From: Mycolicibacterium aubagnense
GTDB taxonomy: Bacteria; Actinomycetota; Actinomycetes; Mycobacteriales; Mycobacteriaceae
Assembly: GCF_010730955.1 (NCBI RefSeq)
Contig: NZ_AP022577.1
Span: forward strand, 4,712,001 to 4,776,000
Length of the DNA: 64,000 nt
Direction: 5' to 3'
In this document: in pieces, positions 1-10,275 of the stretch
Layout: every line of letters starts with the position of its first letter
Numbering within the stretch: the first letter of the stretch is position 1
The notes under the pieces: model-generated
Database searches by the model: none
What the model saw: only the letters and a program-made list of their open reading frames with translations
What the model was told of the DNA's origin: nothing
Made by a program: the position numbers and the translations under genes

Positions 1-1
1 T

Positions 2-670
2 GAGACCCTGATCAGCGCCGAAAAGCCGGTGCAACTGCTCAACTACCTGGGCCGTCGCCGCGGCATGCTGACGTCGAACGTCGGTGAGGCGTACGGGTTC
101 GTGCGCAGCAATCCCGATCTCGCTCAGCCCGACGTCGAGCTGATCTTCGCGCCCGCGCCGTTCTTCGATGAGGGCATCGGCGAGGCATACCCGCGCGATG
201 CGGTGGCGATGGGACCCATTCTCGTGAAGCCCAAGAGCACCGGCACCATCCGCCTGGGGTCGGCTGATCCGCTGGCCAAGCCGATCATCGACCCGCGTTA
301 CCTCTCCGACCCCGAGGGTGCCGATCGCGCGGCGCTGCTGGCGGGCTTGCGGATGCTGGCAGACATCGCCCAGGCACCGGCGCTGAAGGGCCTGCTCGGC
401 GACATCGCCCGGCCGGTCGGCGCACGGGAGCTAGACGACAGGACGCTGGAGCTAGCCCTTGCCACTACGTCGCACACGCTTTATCACCCGACCACGACGT
501 GCCGGATGGGCACCGACGAGGCCAGCGTGGTGGACCCGCAGCTGCGGGTACGCGGCGTCGACGGGCTGCGAGTGGCCGACGCCTCGGTGATGCCGACGAT
601 CATCCGCGGCCACACGCACGCCCCGAGCGTGCTGATCGGGGAGAAGGCCGCCGACCTCATCACCTCCTGA
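2..670 (+). CDS. GMC-family FAD oxidoreductase, C-terminal part
   Basis: The reading frame is open at the left window edge, so only the last 222 residues are present. They match the C-terminal substrate domain of GMC oxidoreductases (choline or alcohol dehydrogenase type). The motif HPTTTCRMGTDEASVVD carries the expected active-site His, and a second His lies in RGHTHAPSVLIGEKAADLI near the end, where the family has its His/Asn partner. The FAD-binding N-terminus lies outside the window. Such enzymes oxidise an alcohol group with FAD; the substrate cannot be told from this part. The hydrolase gene follows 57 bp downstream on the same strand. Confidence 0.85.
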   Translation, partial: ETLISAEKPVQLLNYLGRRRGMLTSNVGEAYGFVRSNPDLAQPDVELIFAPAPFFDEGIGEAYPRDAVAMGPILVKPKSTGTIRLGSADPLAKPIIDPRYLSDPEGADRAALLAGLRMLADIAQAPALKGLLGDIARPVGARELDDRTLELALATTSHTLYHPTTTCRMGTDEASVVDPQLRVRGVDGLRVADASVMPTIIRGHTHAPSVLIGEKAADLITS

Positions 671-727
671 GGGATCACATCACTACTCCCAGTGATGCCG
701 AAGCTGCGCACGGCACAATGAGTCTCG

Positions 728-1984
728 ATGACCATGAACGCCAAACGCCGCCGAGCGCACGACAAGCTCGCGGCACTACCCGGGGTGACGTCGGTGCGCC
801 GACCGGTCCGGCCAAGCGGCGCAGAGGAATTCGAGCTGTTCTACGTGCGGACCGGCCCGCCCAGCGACCATCCGCTGGTGATCATCCCTGGCGGGCCGGG
901 CGCGGCGTCGATCGGGCACTACCGCAATCTGCGCCGCCGGGCGACGGCTGCGGGCCTCGACGTCATCATGGTCGAGCACCGTGGCGTCGGGATGTCCCGG
1001 CACGACGATGCCGGCGCCGACCTGCCCGCTGAGGCGCTGACCATCGAGGCCGCCGTCGACGACATCGCGGCGGTGGTGGAGCACGCCGGCGCCCGGTCGG
1101 CGGTGGTCTACGGCACGTCCTACGGCAGCTACCTGGCGGCGGGTGTCGGCGTCCGTCATCCCGAGAGGGTGCACGCGATGGTGCTCGACTCACCTTTGCT
1201 CTGCGCTGATGACATCAAGGCGGTGCGAGAGGCCACCCGCGCCGCGTTATGGGAGGGCACCGCGCCGTCCACCGAGGGCCTGGCGAGCCGGGTCCGGGAC
1301 CTGGCCGCGGACGGGAAACTGACGCCCTGGGTAGTGCAATTGGCGGCCGGGCTATACGGCCTGGTCGGTCCGGAGGTGCTGGAGCAGCAGCTCGAATTGC
1401 TGCTCACCGGAAGGGGATTGCTGTGGCACGCCATCGGGCACAGCACCAAGCTACTGTTCGAGAGCAAGACGCCGTACCGGCATGAACCCGATCTCGTCGA
1501 GCACATCGGTTACCAGGAACTCAACTACGCCCCCGAGCCCGACGGCCTGCCGATCGACCCGGCCCTGGCGTATCGCGAATCTGCCACCGGCGATGCGGAT
1601 TTCGTCGCCGAACCGTTCGATCTGGTGTCGGCCATGCCGGGATTCGACTGGCCGACCGTGGTGATCTCCGGCGGTCGTGACCTGATCACGCCGCCGGCGG
1701 TCGCGCGGCGGGTCGCGGCGCTGATTCCCGACGCTGTACTACTGGAACTGCCGTCCGCGGGACACAGTGTGCTCGACATGCGGGAGGGATCGGCGCTGGC
1801 CATCGCCGCCGCGGTGGTCGCCGGCGAGCAGGCCGGATTGCCGGACCGGGCAACAGAATTGGACAACGAACCGCTGGATTTCGCGGTCCGCCTGATGGTT
1901 CGGGGCATCACGACCGCCGCGGCCGCGGAGGCGTTGGTGCCTGCCGCGCTGCCGCGGGCCATCCGCCAGCTCAGGACTTGGTGA
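728..1984 (+). CDS. Alpha/beta hydrolase, proline iminopeptidase-like (S33)
   Basis: This 418-residue protein has the alpha/beta-hydrolase layout. The oxyanion-hole motif PGGPG is near residue 55, followed by HRGVGMSR. The nucleophile elbow GTSYGS places the catalytic Ser at about 131. A late Asp sits in SGGRDLITPP and a late His in PSAGHSVLD. The GGPG motif points to the S33 aminopeptidase/proline iminopeptidase group, but many members cleave other esters or amides, so the substrate is open. I chose ATG 728; an in-frame ATG two codons later is also possible. The 3' end overlaps the convergent oppA gene by 14 bp. Confidence 0.8.
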   Translation: MTMNAKRRRAHDKLAALPGVTSVRRPVRPSGAEEFELFYVRTGPPSDHPLVIIPGGPGAASIGHYRNLRRRATAAGLDVIMVEHRGVGMSRHDDAGADLPAEALTIEAAVDDIAAVVEHAGARSAVVYGTSYGSYLAAGVGVRHPERVHAMVLDSPLLCADDIKAVREATRAALWEGTAPSTEGLASRVRDLAADGKLTPWVVQLAAGLYGLVGPEVLEQQLELLLTGRGLLWHAIGHSTKLLFESKTPYRHEPDLVEHIGYQELNYAPEPDGLPIDPALAYRESATGDADFVAEPFDLVSAMPGFDWPTVVISGGRDLITPPAVARRVAALIPDAVLLELPSAGHSVLDMREGSALAIAAAVVAGEQAGLPDRATELDNEPLDFAVRLMVRGITTAAAAEALVPAALPRAIRQLRTW

Positions 1985-3668
1985 ACCCGATCGTCATGTA
2001 GTTCAGGTCGCCCAGGCCCGCTGGGCCGAAGTTGGCCAAAGTGCTTCGGACCGCGACGTTTCCGGGGGACTGGGCGAGCGGCAGGCTGAAGGTTTCGGCC
2101 CACAACAGCCGATCCAGCTGATTCGCCAGCGCCTGTGCTTTGACGGGATCGAGTTCGTCGAGCGTCTGCTCGATCTTGGCGTCGATTTCGCGGCTGCCGA
2201 TCTTGCCGAAGTTGCTCTCACCGTCGGCGGCATAGATCTGGGTCAGACCGCTCAACGGGAAGGCGTCGCCCTGCCAGGCGAACGCGGCGATGTCGAAGTT
2301 GCCGGGAATGATGTACTGGCTGAACAGGTCTGCGCCCGAGGACACCACCAGATCGAGCCGGACGCCGATGTCGGCGAGGGTCTTCTGGGCGATCTGCCCG
2401 ATCTGCCGGCCGCCGGAGGCGTCATAGAAGACGAGCCGAACGCTCAACGGCCGGCCGTCCTTCTCCCGCACCGAGCGGCCCGCAGGCAGCGTCCAGCCCA
2501 GCGAGTCGAGCTCGTGTCGTGCCGCCACCGGGTCGAAAGGTGTTCCGCCACTGTTGTCCTGATAGCCCTCTTGGCCGGCGACGTAGATGTGGCTGTTGAG
2601 CGGCACCGGATGGTCCACCAGACCGTGCTGCAGGACAGTGACGATGGTCTGCCGATCGATGCCCATCGCGACGGCGTGGCGCAGCGCCGGGTCGGCGAGG
2701 ATCGAACCGGGCGCGCCGTTGAAGGTCAGGTGCGACCACGTGGGTCCCGGGGCGGTGCGGATGTCGACGCCTTTCGTGCGTCGGGCACGCACCATGTCAT
2801 CGAGTGACCCCAGCCCGGTGGCATCGATGGCGTTGTTCTGCAGCGCCGGGATGCGGGCGGCGTCGTCGAGCACGAGAAACGTGATGCTGTCCAGCAGCGG
2901 CCGGGCGCCCCACCATCGAGGATTGCGGGTCAACGTGATTCGCTGCGCACCGCGGTCGACGTTCGAGATGACGAACGGCCCCGCCGACGGGCCGGGTGTG
3001 GTCAGTTGGCCCTTGTTGAACACCTCGGGGTTGGCCGTGGAAACCTTCGGCAGCAGCATGCCGTTGCCGGCGAACATGCCGCGCCAGTCGGCGTAGTGGC
3101 TGGTGAAGGTCATGACCGCCTGCCGGTCGTCGACGCCGCGGGTCACCGACGCGACGCGTTCACTGCCGTTGGGGCTGGCGATCTGATAGGCCGGGTCCTT
3201 GCCCCGCGTCGCGGTGATCTGTGAAGCGATGTCCTGCCAGGTGATCGGGGTGCCGTCGCTCCACACCGCCTTGGGGTTGATCGTGTAGGTGACCACCTGC
3301 GGGTCGGTGCTCGTGAGCTGGATGTCCGTGAAGTAGTCGTGGTTGACGGTCGTCGAACCGTCGGGGCCGACGATGAAGGCCCGGGGCAGGGTCGGCCTGA
3401 GGATCGAGGCGGTGTCGACCGAGTTGCCATCGATATTCAGCGTGTTGAAGTTGTCCGGAAACGCGGTGAGCGCGAGGCGCAGATTGCCGCCCTGCATCAG
3501 GGTCGACGGATCTCGCGGATTGAGGTCGTTGGCCGCACCGAGTTTCGGTGCGCCGGCGCTGGATCCGCGGTACTGGCTCGAGCAGCCGCTGATCGAGACG
3601 CCCAGCGCGGCTATGGCGAGTAGGGCCACCAGGACCGTCAGCAGCCGGTTACGACGAGAAGCCATCAT
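1971..3668 (-). CDS. oppA: Oligopeptide ABC transporter substrate-binding lipoprotein OppA
   Basis: This 565-residue extracytoplasmic solute-binding protein is of family 5 (peptide/nickel type). The N-terminus is a lipoprotein signal: Arg-rich start, hydrophobic stretch, then lipobox SISGC with Cys near residue 29. The body carries typical SBP_bac_5 text such as [16 protein letters not shown] near residue 135. It should capture peptides outside the membrane and hand them to OppBC. It is the last of four genes, and its ATG overlaps the stop of the ATPase gene (ATGA). The order opp B-C-D-A matches Rv1283c-Rv1280c. I infer oligopeptides rather than nickel or dipeptides from that synteny. Confidence 0.88.
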   Translation of the reverse strand: MMASRRNRLLTVLVALLAIAALGVSISGCSSQYRGSSAGAPKLGAANDLNPRDPSTLMQGGNLRLALTAFPDNFNTLNIDGNSVDTASILRPTLPRAFIVGPDGSTTVNHDYFTDIQLTSTDPQVVTYTINPKAVWSDGTPITWQDIASQITATRGKDPAYQIASPNGSERVASVTRGVDDRQAVMTFTSHYADWRGMFAGNGMLLPKVSTANPEVFNKGQLTTPGPSAGPFVISNVDRGAQRITLTRNPRWWGARPLLDSITFLVLDDAARIPALQNNAIDATGLGSLDDMVRARRTKGVDIRTAPGPTWSHLTFNGAPGSILADPALRHAVAMGIDRQTIVTVLQHGLVDHPVPLNSHIYVAGQEGYQDNSGGTPFDPVAARHELDSLGWTLPAGRSVREKDGRPLSVRLVFYDASGGRQIGQIAQKTLADIGVRLDLVVSSGADLFSQYIIPGNFDIAAFAWQGDAFPLSGLTQIYAADGESNFGKIGSREIDAKIEQTLDELDPVKAQALANQLDRLLWAETFSLPLAQSPGNVAVRSTLANFGPAGLGDLNYMTIGFTKS

Positions 3669-5500
3669 TCACCTCCCGGCTGCGGCACGGCACTCAGCAA
3701 CCGCTGGGTGTACGGGTCCTGCGGATCGCGGAAAATCTGTGCGGCGTCTCCCTGTTCGACGACAGCGCCCTTGTACATCACCGCCACGGTGTGGGCCAGA
3801 TGCCGGACCACGGAAAGATCGTGCGAGACAAACAGGTACGACAGGTCGAAGCGCTGCTGCAGGTCCAGTAGCAGGTTGATGATGCCGGCCTGGATCGAGA
3901 CGTCCAGTGCCGACACCGGTTCGTCGAGCGCCAGAATCTTGGGCTGCCGTGCCAGTGCCCGGGCGATGCCGATGCGCTGTTTCTGCCCGCCGGAGAACTC
4001 GGCGGGGTAGCGCGCGGCGTCCTCGTGCCGCAGGCCGACGATGCCGAGGAGCTCGCTGACGCGGTCCTCGATGCGGTTCTTGTCGAACGTGCCGACCCGC
4101 AACGGTTCGGCCAGGACATCGAACACCGGCAGGCGGGGATCAAGAGCGGCCACCGGGTCCTGGAACACCACCTGGAGGTCGCCGCGCAGCTCCCGCCGCG
4201 TGTCACGGTTCAGGCCGGCCACGTCATGACCAAGCACCGTGATCGAACCCGATTGCGGTGCCGTCAGATTCAGAATCTGATGCAGCGTGGTGGTCTTGCC
4301 GGAGCCGGACTCGCCGACGATGCCGAGGGTCCGGCCCTGCCGCAGCTGCAGGCTGACGTGGTCGACCGCCCGCAGTTCACCGACCGTGCGCCGCAACATT
4401 CCGCCACTGAGTTTGAAGGTCTTGACCAGGTCGCTGACCACGAGCACCACGGGCCGGTCGGCGTCGTCATCAGCCACGACCTCGGGTTCGGTTGCCACCC
4501 CGTAGATTTCGGCCGCGCTGCGGCCCGTCACCTGGTCGGTGTGGATGCAGGCGGCCGCATGCCCGGGCCCGACTTCGAGTAGTGGCGGCTCTGCCGCCCG
4601 GCAGTCGTCGTCCGCCAGGGGGCAGCGCGGCGCGAACGGGCAGCCCGGCGCGAGGCCGGCCATCGATGGCGGTGAACCGGGAATCGGCACCAACCGCGAG
4701 CCCTGCGGGGCATCGAGCCGCGGCACCGACCCCAGCAGGCCGACGGTGTATGGCATCACCCGGTCGCGGTACAGGTTCGCCACGGGCGCGGTCTCAACCG
4801 CCCGGCCCGCGTACATCACCATTGCGCGGTCGGCGAATTCGGCGACCACCCCCAGATCGTGGGTGATCATCAGCACCCCGGCGCCGGTCACGTCGCGGGC
4901 GGTGCGCAGCACGTCGAGGATCTGCGCCTGCACGGTGACGTCGAGTGCGGTGGTGGGTTCATCGCAGATGATGAGGTCGGGGTCGTTGGCGATCGCGGTG
5001 GCGATGACGACGCGCTGCCGCTCGCCGCCGGACAACTCGTGCGGGAATGCCTTGGCGCGGACCTCGGGCTGTTTGATGCCGACCAGCTCCAGCAGTTCGA
5101 CCGCGCGCTTGCGCGCGGCCTGCCGCCCCACCGAACGGTCGTGCACGCGAAGGGCTTCGGCAATCTGGTCGCCGACGGTGTACACCGGGGTGAGTGCCGA
5201 CATCGGGTCCTGGAACACCGTCCCGATCACGCGGCCGCGCACCTCGGACATCGCGGCGTCGTCGAGCCCGACGAGCTGCTTGCCCTGTAATGTCACCGAA
5301 CCGGTCACCTGGGCATGCTCGGGCAGCAGTCCCACCACCGCCATGGCGGTGGCTGATTTGCCCGCACCGGACTCGCCGACCAACGCCAGCACCTCACCGG
5401 GGGCGATGTGAAAGTTCATGCCTCGCACCGCCGACACGTCTTCGTCGGCGGTCTGGAAGCTGACAGTGAGGTCGCGGACCTCGAGCAGCGGGGCGCTCAT
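3665..5500 (-). CDS. oppD: Oligopeptide ABC transporter, double ATPase OppD
   Basis: This 611-residue protein fuses two ABC ATPase domains, the OppD-OppF arrangement on one chain. The first half has Walker A GESGAGKS (residues 43-49 region), signature LSGGE and Walker [13 protein letters not shown]. The second half has GESGSGKTT near residue 395, [15 protein letters not shown] and [12 protein letters not shown]. Between them is the Cys-bearing oligopeptide-transporter C-terminal segment, [16 protein letters not shown]. It drives peptide uptake through OppBC at the inner membrane face. Both ends overlap neighbouring genes by 4 bp, so translation is probably coupled. Length agrees with mycobacterial OppD (about 612). 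Confidence 0.92.
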   Translation of the reverse strand: MSAPLLEVRDLTVSFQTADEDVSAVRGMNFHIAPGEVLALVGESGAGKSATAMAVVGLLPEHAQVTGSVTLQGKQLVGLDDAAMSEVRGRVIGTVFQDPMSALTPVYTVGDQIAEALRVHDRSVGRQAARKRAVELLELVGIKQPEVRAKAFPHELSGGERQRVVIATAIANDPDLIICDEPTTALDVTVQAQILDVLRTARDVTGAGVLMITHDLGVVAEFADRAMVMYAGRAVETAPVANLYRDRVMPYTVGLLGSVPRLDAPQGSRLVPIPGSPPSMAGLAPGCPFAPRCPLADDDCRAAEPPLLEVGPGHAAACIHTDQVTGRSAAEIYGVATEPEVVADDDADRPVVLVVSDLVKTFKLSGGMLRRTVGELRAVDHVSLQLRQGRTLGIVGESGSGKTTTLHQILNLTAPQSGSITVLGHDVAGLNRDTRRELRGDLQVVFQDPVAALDPRLPVFDVLAEPLRVGTFDKNRIEDRVSELLGIVGLRHEDAARYPAEFSGGQKQRIGIARALARQPKILALDEPVSALDVSIQAGIINLLLDLQQRFDLSYLFVSHDLSVVRHLAHTVAVMYKGAVVEQGDAAQIFRDPQDPYTQRLLSAVPQPGGE

Positions 5501-6408
5501 TTGGTCACCCTCGGAGCCCGTCGCCGCCGGGGCCGCGCCGAGGGATCGAGCGCGTCGCGCAACCCGTCACCGATCAGGTTGGCGCACAGCACGATCAGCA
5601 CCAGCACCCCGGCCGGGAACAAAAACACCCAGGGAAATGTGGTGACCGACGGGGTGCCGTCGGCGATCAACGTGCCCAGGGATACGTCGGGCGGCTGGAT
5701 CCCGAAACCCAGGAAACTCAAACCGGTTTCGGCGAGGATCGCCATGCCCACGTTGAGCGTCGTGTCGATGATGAGGATCGAGGCCACATTCGGCACGATG
5801 TGCCGCGCGATGATCCTGGCGTGGCTGACCCCCATGTACCGTGCGGCCGTGACGAACTCGCGTTCGCGCAGGCTCATGGTCAGGCCACGCACCATGCGTG
5901 AGCTGATCATCCAGCCGAATATCGAGAACAGCACGATCAACCAGAAGACCCGGCTGGACTGACCGAGTCGCGGGGTGATGATCATGATGATGATGAGGCT
6001 CGGGATCACCAACAGCAGGTCCACGATCCACATCAAGGCCCGGTCCCGCCAGCCACCGAAGTAACCCGCGACCGAGCCGACCGTCGCGGCGATGGCCGTC
6101 GAGATCACGGCCACGCAGACACCGATCAGCATCGACTTCTGCATGCCGCGCAACGTCTGTGCGAAAACGTCCTGCCCGAGGGCGTTGGTGCCGAATAGGT
6201 GCCGGCCGTCCGGTGGTTGCAGCAGCGCGCCGAAGTCCATGTCGGTGTACGAGTACGGGAGCAGCGGCGGCAGCGCGTAGCAGCCCAGGAAGAGCAGGCA
6301 CAACGCACACAACGCCACCACCGCGGGCCGGTTGCGGACGAACCGCCGCGCCACCAGCGTGCGGCGCGATGCGAACCGGGCGCGGGGCAGCCCGAGCTGG
6401 ACGCTCAT
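5497..6408 (-). CDS. oppC: Oligopeptide ABC transporter permease OppC
   Basis: This 303-residue inner-membrane permease is of the DppC/OppC type. The N-terminal segment leads to a first membrane helix ([19 protein letters not shown]), a periplasmic stretch [19 protein letters not shown], then a five-helix transmembrane core. The EAA-type loop is near [18 protein letters not shown]. The ATG at 6408 was chosen because it overlaps the oppB stop as ATGA; a longer frame reading upstream would run inside oppB. It pairs with OppB to form the channel. Confidence 0.9.
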   Translation of the reverse strand: MSVQLGLPRARFASRRTLVARRFVRNRPAVVALCALCLLFLGCYALPPLLPYSYTDMDFGALLQPPDGRHLFGTNALGQDVFAQTLRGMQKSMLIGVCVAVISTAIAATVGSVAGYFGGWRDRALMWIVDLLLVIPSLIIIMIITPRLGQSSRVFWLIVLFSIFGWMISSRMVRGLTMSLREREFVTAARYMGVSHARIIARHIVPNVASILIIDTTLNVGMAILAETGLSFLGFGIQPPDVSLGTLIADGTPSVTTFPWVFLFPAGVLVLIVLCANLIGDGLRDALDPSARPRRRRAPRVTK

Positions 6409-7379
6409 GAGACCCGCACCCGGGGGTCGAGGGCGGCGTAGACGACGTCGGACAGCAGGCCGCCGATGAGGATCGTGGTCCCGGAGAACAAGGTGAACGC
6501 GGCGACGATGTTGGCGTCCTGAGCTTGGATACCCTGCACCATCCATTCACCCATGCCGTGCCAGCCGAAGATCTTCTCGACGAACACCGCGCCGGTGACC
6601 AGCCCGGCGACTCCGTAGGCGAAGAGCGTGGCCATCGGGATCAGCGCGGTGCGCAGGCCGTGTTTGAAGAGCGCCTGGCGTCGCGTCAGGCCCTTGGCAC
6701 GTGCGGTGCGGATGAAGTCCTGGCCGAGCACGTCGAGCATCGCGTTGCGCTGGTAGCGGCTGTATCCCGCGATGGCGCCGAGGGCCAGGGTGGTGGTCGG
6801 CAGCACCAGGTGCTGCAGCCGATCGATGAACCCGGGCCAGCCACCTGCCGCGTACGGCGAGGTCTCGCCCGTGTACTGGAAGAGCTGGAAACCGAGCACC
6901 TCGTTCACGCCGAGCGCGCCGAGAATCAGCAGGTTGGCGATGACGAACGTCGGGGCGCTGAGGATCAACAGCGCCACCACGGTGATGGTCCGGTCGGAGA
7001 GCCGGTACTGCCGGACGGCGCCCCAGGCCCCGATGATCACGCCGATGATGCTGCCCAGGATCGATCCGATGGCCACCAGCCGCAGGCTGGTCCACACCCG
7101 CCGTCCCAATTCTCCTGAAACAGGCTGCCCGGTAACGGTTTTTCCGAAGTCGCCATGTGCGGCCCCGGATACCCAGTTGGCGTAGCGCGGCAGCAACGGC
7201 TTGTCGAGGCCGAGGTCGTGCGCCTTGGCGTCGATCACGGACTGCGGCGGGCGGGGGTTGCGCTGCAACAGATTGTCCAGCGGGTGAAAGGTCACCGAGG
7301 TGAGCGCGAAAGTGAGAAATGTCGCCAGCGTCAACAGGATCGCGTAATTGAACAATCGGCGGATCAGGAACCGCGTCAT
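6405..7379 (-). CDS. oppB: Oligopeptide ABC transporter permease OppB
   Basis: This 324-residue permease has the canonical start MTRFLIRRLFNYAILLTLAT (one membrane helix right at the N-terminus), then a periplasmic linker with the HDLGLDKPLLPRYANW segment and the binding-protein-dependent transport domain. An EAA-like loop lies at DFIRTARAKGLTRRQALFKH. A longer frame upstream is not credible because it reads through the intergenic region. It is the first gene of the opp operon, so the promoter must lie in 7380-7586, shared back to back with the small exported protein gene. Confidence 0.9.
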   Translation of the reverse strand: MTRFLIRRLFNYAILLTLATFLTFALTSVTFHPLDNLLQRNPRPPQSVIDAKAHDLGLDKPLLPRYANWVSGAAHGDFGKTVTGQPVSGELGRRVWTSLRLVAIGSILGSIIGVIIGAWGAVRQYRLSDRTITVVALLILSAPTFVIANLLILGALGVNEVLGFQLFQYTGETSPYAAGGWPGFIDRLQHLVLPTTTLALGAIAGYSRYQRNAMLDVLGQDFIRTARAKGLTRRQALFKHGLRTALIPMATLFAYGVAGLVTGAVFVEKIFGWHGMGEWMVQGIQAQDANIVAAFTLFSGTTILIGGLLSDVVYAALDPRVRVS

Positions 7380-7586
7380 GGGCCGCTCACCGATAACCGC
7401 ATGCGCACAGGTTAAGAGATGACGGCGGGTGCAGGCGTGATTACCGCCTCGTGGCGATGTTGGTGAACTACCAGAACCAATCCAGGACCCTGCCAGATTC
7501 ACCCTGTTCACTTGGAATATCTGACCGGCCGCGTGCACCGACGGCGCGGCGCAGCGCAGTGGTCCCAAGTACACGGGAGGGAACCC

Positions 7587-7835
7587 ATGAGTCGAGCAGA
7601 GACTTCCGGCATCACCACGAAATGGGCGATCGGCATCATCGGCGGAAGCGCCGCGATGGGTGCGGTAGCGGTATGTGCGGGCGTGTTGGCCGCCCCGTCC
7701 CAGTCGACGAGTGCCGACAGCACGCTGATCACTTCGACAAGCACGACCGCGCCCGTCACCTTTGCGGCGCCGGCGATCACCGGCAAGGCACCGCTGTTCG
7801 CGGGTCAGTCCCCGAACACCAACCCGCAGGGCTAG
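7587..7835 (+). CDS. Small exported or membrane-anchored protein, unknown function
   Basis: This 82-residue protein starts at ATG 7587 behind a good ribosome site (GGGAGGG, about 6 bp upstream). A hydrophobic segment, WAIGIIGGSAAMGAVAVCAG at about residues 13-32, is followed by a Ser/Thr-rich, low-complexity tail (STLITSTSTTAPVT) ending in GQSPNTNPQG. It looks like an uncleaved signal anchor or a signal peptide ending near LAAPSQS. I do not recognise a family. The tail resembles the small lipoprotein at 23870 in style but not in sequence. It sits just before the two-component system and could belong to its regulon. Confidence 0.6.
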   Translation: MSRAETSGITTKWAIGIIGGSAAMGAVAVCAGVLAAPSQSTSADSTLITSTSTTAPVTFAAPAITGKAPLFAGQSPNTNPQG

Positions 7836-7851
7836 CCGGGCGGGCTCCGAT

Positions 7852-7880
7852 TCATAGCTCGCACATAGACTTGTCACAGT
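7852..7880 (+). promoter_or_regulatory. Direct heptamer repeats before the response-regulator gene
   Basis: Three 7-base units lie at exact 11-bp steps: TCATAGC (7852-7858), ACATAGA (7863-7869) and TCACAGT (7874-7880), each followed by 4 bases. Such 7-4-7 direct repeats are the usual binding sites of OmpR/PhoP-family regulators; mycobacterial PhoP uses a similar TCACAGC unit. A related pair is found at 12175. I infer autoregulation by the response regulator at 7912. Confidence 0.5.
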
Positions 7881-7899
7881 CGAGTCCCACAGCAGTGCG

Positions 7900-7912
7900 A
7901 ATAATAGAGCTG
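7900..7912 (+). promoter_or_regulatory. Candidate -10 box for a leaderless response-regulator transcript
   Basis: AATAAT (7900-7905) matches the -10 consensus at five of six bases and ends 6 bases before the GTG at 7912. No purine-rich ribosome site precedes that GTG, so a leaderless mRNA beginning at or near 7912 is likely. No convincing -35 box is seen, which fits an activator site at 7852-7880. Confidence 0.4.
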
Positions 7913-8667
7913 TGAGTGGTCCCAGCAGTCCCGCCCGTGACAGTGAAACCCCGCGCGTCGTGATGCACCGGGCCGACGGGAAGCCGATCAACGTCCTGGT
8001 CGTCGACGACGAGCCGGTCCTGGCCGAGCTCGTTTCCATGGCCTTGCGCTACGAGGGCTGGGATATCGCCACCGCCGGCGATGGTGCGGCCGCGATCGCG
8101 CTGGCCAAGGACAACCCGCCTGATGTGGTCGTGCTGGATGTGATGCTGCCCGACATGAGCGGGCTCGACGTGCTGCGCAAGTTGCGTGAGCAGATTCCGG
8201 GGCTGCCGCTGCTGCTGCTGACCGCGAAGGATTCGGTCGAGGACCGCATTGCCGGCTTGACCGCGGGCGGCGACGACTACGTCACCAAGCCGTTCAGCAT
8301 CGAGGAAGTGGTGCTACGACTGCGCGCGCTGCTGCGACGCACGGGGGTGGCCAACGAAGCCGGTGGCGCGCAGATCGTCGTCGGCGACCTGGTGCTCGAC
8401 GAGGACAGCCACGAGGTGACGCGCGGCGGCGAGCAGATCACGTTGACCGCGACCGAGTTCGAGCTGCTGCGGTACATGATGCGCAACTCAAAACGGGTGC
8501 TGAGCAAGGCTCAGATCCTCGACCGGGTGTGGAGCTACGACTTCGGCGGCCGCTCCAACATCGTTGAGCTGTATGTGTCCTACCTGCGCAAGAAGATCGA
8601 CAGTGGACGCGAGCCCATGATCCATACCCTGCGTGGCGCCGGATATGTCCTCCGACCTGCCCGCTGA
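7912..8667 (+). CDS. OmpR-family response regulator
   Basis: This 251-residue regulator has an N-terminal receiver (residues about 27-140) with acidic pair VDDEP, phospho-acceptor Asp76 in VVLDVMLPD, and Lys126 in DDYVTKPF. A C-terminal winged helix contains TATEFELLRYMM and RSNIVELYVSYLRKKID. Its closest resemblance from memory is to the mycobacterial TrcR/TcrX/PhoP group. The first 26 residues are an extension. The GTG start is chosen for its -10 spacing. The kinase gene overlaps its end by 23 bp, so the two are one operon. Nearby 7-mer repeats suggest it controls itself and the GT2-GtrA gene. Confidence 0.9.
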   Translation: MSGPSSPARDSETPRVVMHRADGKPINVLVVDDEPVLAELVSMALRYEGWDIATAGDGAAAIALAKDNPPDVVVLDVMLPDMSGLDVLRKLREQIPGLPLLLLTAKDSVEDRIAGLTAGGDDYVTKPFSIEEVVLRLRALLRRTGVANEAGGAQIVVGDLVLDEDSHEVTRGGEQITLTATEFELLRYMMRNSKRVLSKAQILDRVWSYDFGGRSNIVELYVSYLRKKIDSGREPMIHTLRGAGYVLRPAR

Positions 8668-10252
8668 GGCGTCCGGCACGCGGGTCTGGCAGCCGCGGAG
8701 CTGGTCGCTGCGGGTCCGCTTGCTGGTCACCCAGGTGCTGCTGCTGGCACTGGTCATCATCGGCGTCGGTGCGGCGACCGAGTTTGCGCTGCAACGTTTT
8801 CTGCTGCACCAGCTGAACGACCAGGTACTGGAGGCGGGCCGGCGCTCGGCCGCCATCTTCGAGCTGCCGCCACCGCCCATGGCGCCGCCCCTGACCGGTG
8901 GGGTACCGCGGCCGTCCATGGATCCGCATTTCCGCATGCGCTTCGACCCCGAGGCCGGCCCCGGCCCCGGCTTCCTCAACGCACCCGGGCAGGCCGTCGG
9001 CACCCTCGGGGCGGTGGTGTTCCGCGGCCAGGTCGACGCCGGCGTCATCACTTCCGAGGGTAGTCGCGCGTCGTTGAGTACCACGGCCACAGCACAATTG
9101 GCGCAGGTACCGCCGGACCGCAAGATCCGGACCATGGAGATCGACGGGCTGGGCCGCTATCGCGTCATCGGCCTGCCTCCCCGGCACGGCGGGCCACAGA
9201 CCATCGTGACCGGGCTGCCCACCAGACACGTCGACAACACGCTGCTATGGGTGCTCGGCATGTTCTGTGCGGTGGGGGCACTGGCGCTGATCGGCGCGAC
9301 GACGGTCGGCGTCTGGATCATCCGGCGCCAACTCGCCCCGCTGTCAAGGGTTTCCGCCGCCGCGCGCGACGTGGCCGACCGGGAACTGGACAGGGGAGAG
9401 GTGCAGCTGCCGCCGGAGATCGTCCACGTCGACCCGGTCGCCGCGCACACCGAAGTGGGCCAACTGGGTTCGGCGCTGAATCGCATGCTGGACCGGGTCG
9501 CCGCCGCCCTCGCGGCCCGTCATGCCAGTGAGACGCGGGTGCGCCAGTTCGTGGCCGACGCCAGTCACGAACTCCGCACACCGCTCGCCGCGATCCGCGG
9601 CTATACCGAACTGGCGCAACGCAAGAGCGGCGAGCTTCCCGCCGACGTTGCCCACGCGATGAACCGCGTCGAATCCGAGACAGCGCGCATGACCCGGCTC
9701 GTCGAGGACATGCTCCTGCTGGCGCGACTGGACGCCGGCCGGCCGCTGGAGATGGAGAGCGTCGACCTGTCGCAACTGATCGTCGATGCCGTCAGCGATG
9801 CACACGTCGCCGGTCCCGATCACGACTGGTCGCTGGACCTGCCCGACGAACCCATCACCATCGAGGGTGATCCGGCCCGGCTGCACCAGGTGCTGGTGAA
9901 CCTGTTGGCGAATGCCCGTACCCACACGCCGGCGGGGACATCGGTGACCATCGCGCTGACCGCTGATCCGGACGCGACGGTGATCAGCGTCGCCGACGAC
10001 GGCCCGGGCATTCCAAAGGCGTTGCAGCCCGAGGTGTTCGAGCGGTTCGCCCGCGGTGACTCGTCGCGGTCCCGGCAGGCCGGTAGCACCGGACTGGGGC
10101 TGGCCATCGTCGCCGCCGTGGTGAAGGCGCACGGCGGCACCATCAGCGCCGACAGCCGACCCGGAGCCACGGTATTCACGGTGCGGTTGCCCGCGGTTCC
10201 GGCGGGTTCGGTCTCACAGCCACCGCATAGCGTCGCCTCGACGTCCGCCTAG
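8645..10252 (+). CDS. Membrane sensor histidine kinase
   Basis: This 535-residue kinase is the partner of the preceding regulator. A first membrane helix at about residues 24-48 (LLVTQVLLLALVIIGVG) is followed by a roughly 150-residue extracytoplasmic sensor that includes a Pro/Gly-rich stretch (PPPPMAPPLTGG). A second helix lies at about 197-222. A HAMP linker leads to the HisKA H-box SHELRTPL (His near 307). The ATPase domain has N-box NLLANARTHT, G1 ADDGPGIP and G2 GSTGLGLAI. It should autophosphorylate on His and pass phosphate to Asp76 of the regulator. ATG 8645 lies inside the regulator gene; a GTG at 8633 is an alternative. Confidence 0.92.
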   Translation: MSSDLPAEASGTRVWQPRSWSLRVRLLVTQVLLLALVIIGVGAATEFALQRFLLHQLNDQVLEAGRRSAAIFELPPPPMAPPLTGGVPRPSMDPHFRMRFDPEAGPGPGFLNAPGQAVGTLGAVVFRGQVDAGVITSEGSRASLSTTATAQLAQVPPDRKIRTMEIDGLGRYRVIGLPPRHGGPQTIVTGLPTRHVDNTLLWVLGMFCAVGALALIGATTVGVWIIRRQLAPLSRVSAAARDVADRELDRGEVQLPPEIVHVDPVAAHTEVGQLGSALNRMLDRVAAALAARHASETRVRQFVADASHELRTPLAAIRGYTELAQRKSGELPADVAHAMNRVESETARMTRLVEDMLLLARLDAGRPLEMESVDLSQLIVDAVSDAHVAGPDHDWSLDLPDEPITIEGDPARLHQVLVNLLANARTHTPAGTSVTIALTADPDATVISVADDGPGIPKALQPEVFERFARGDSSRSRQAGSTGLGLAIVAAVVKAHGGTISADSRPGATVFTVRLPAVPAGSVSQPPHSVASTSA

Positions 10253-10275
10253 CCGGCTCGCCCACAATCAGACCG

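Noticed and set aside
7871..7876. TTGTCA as a -35 box for the response regulator
   Set aside because: Its distance to the AATAAT -10 is 23 bases, too long; it is part of the heptamer repeat region instead.
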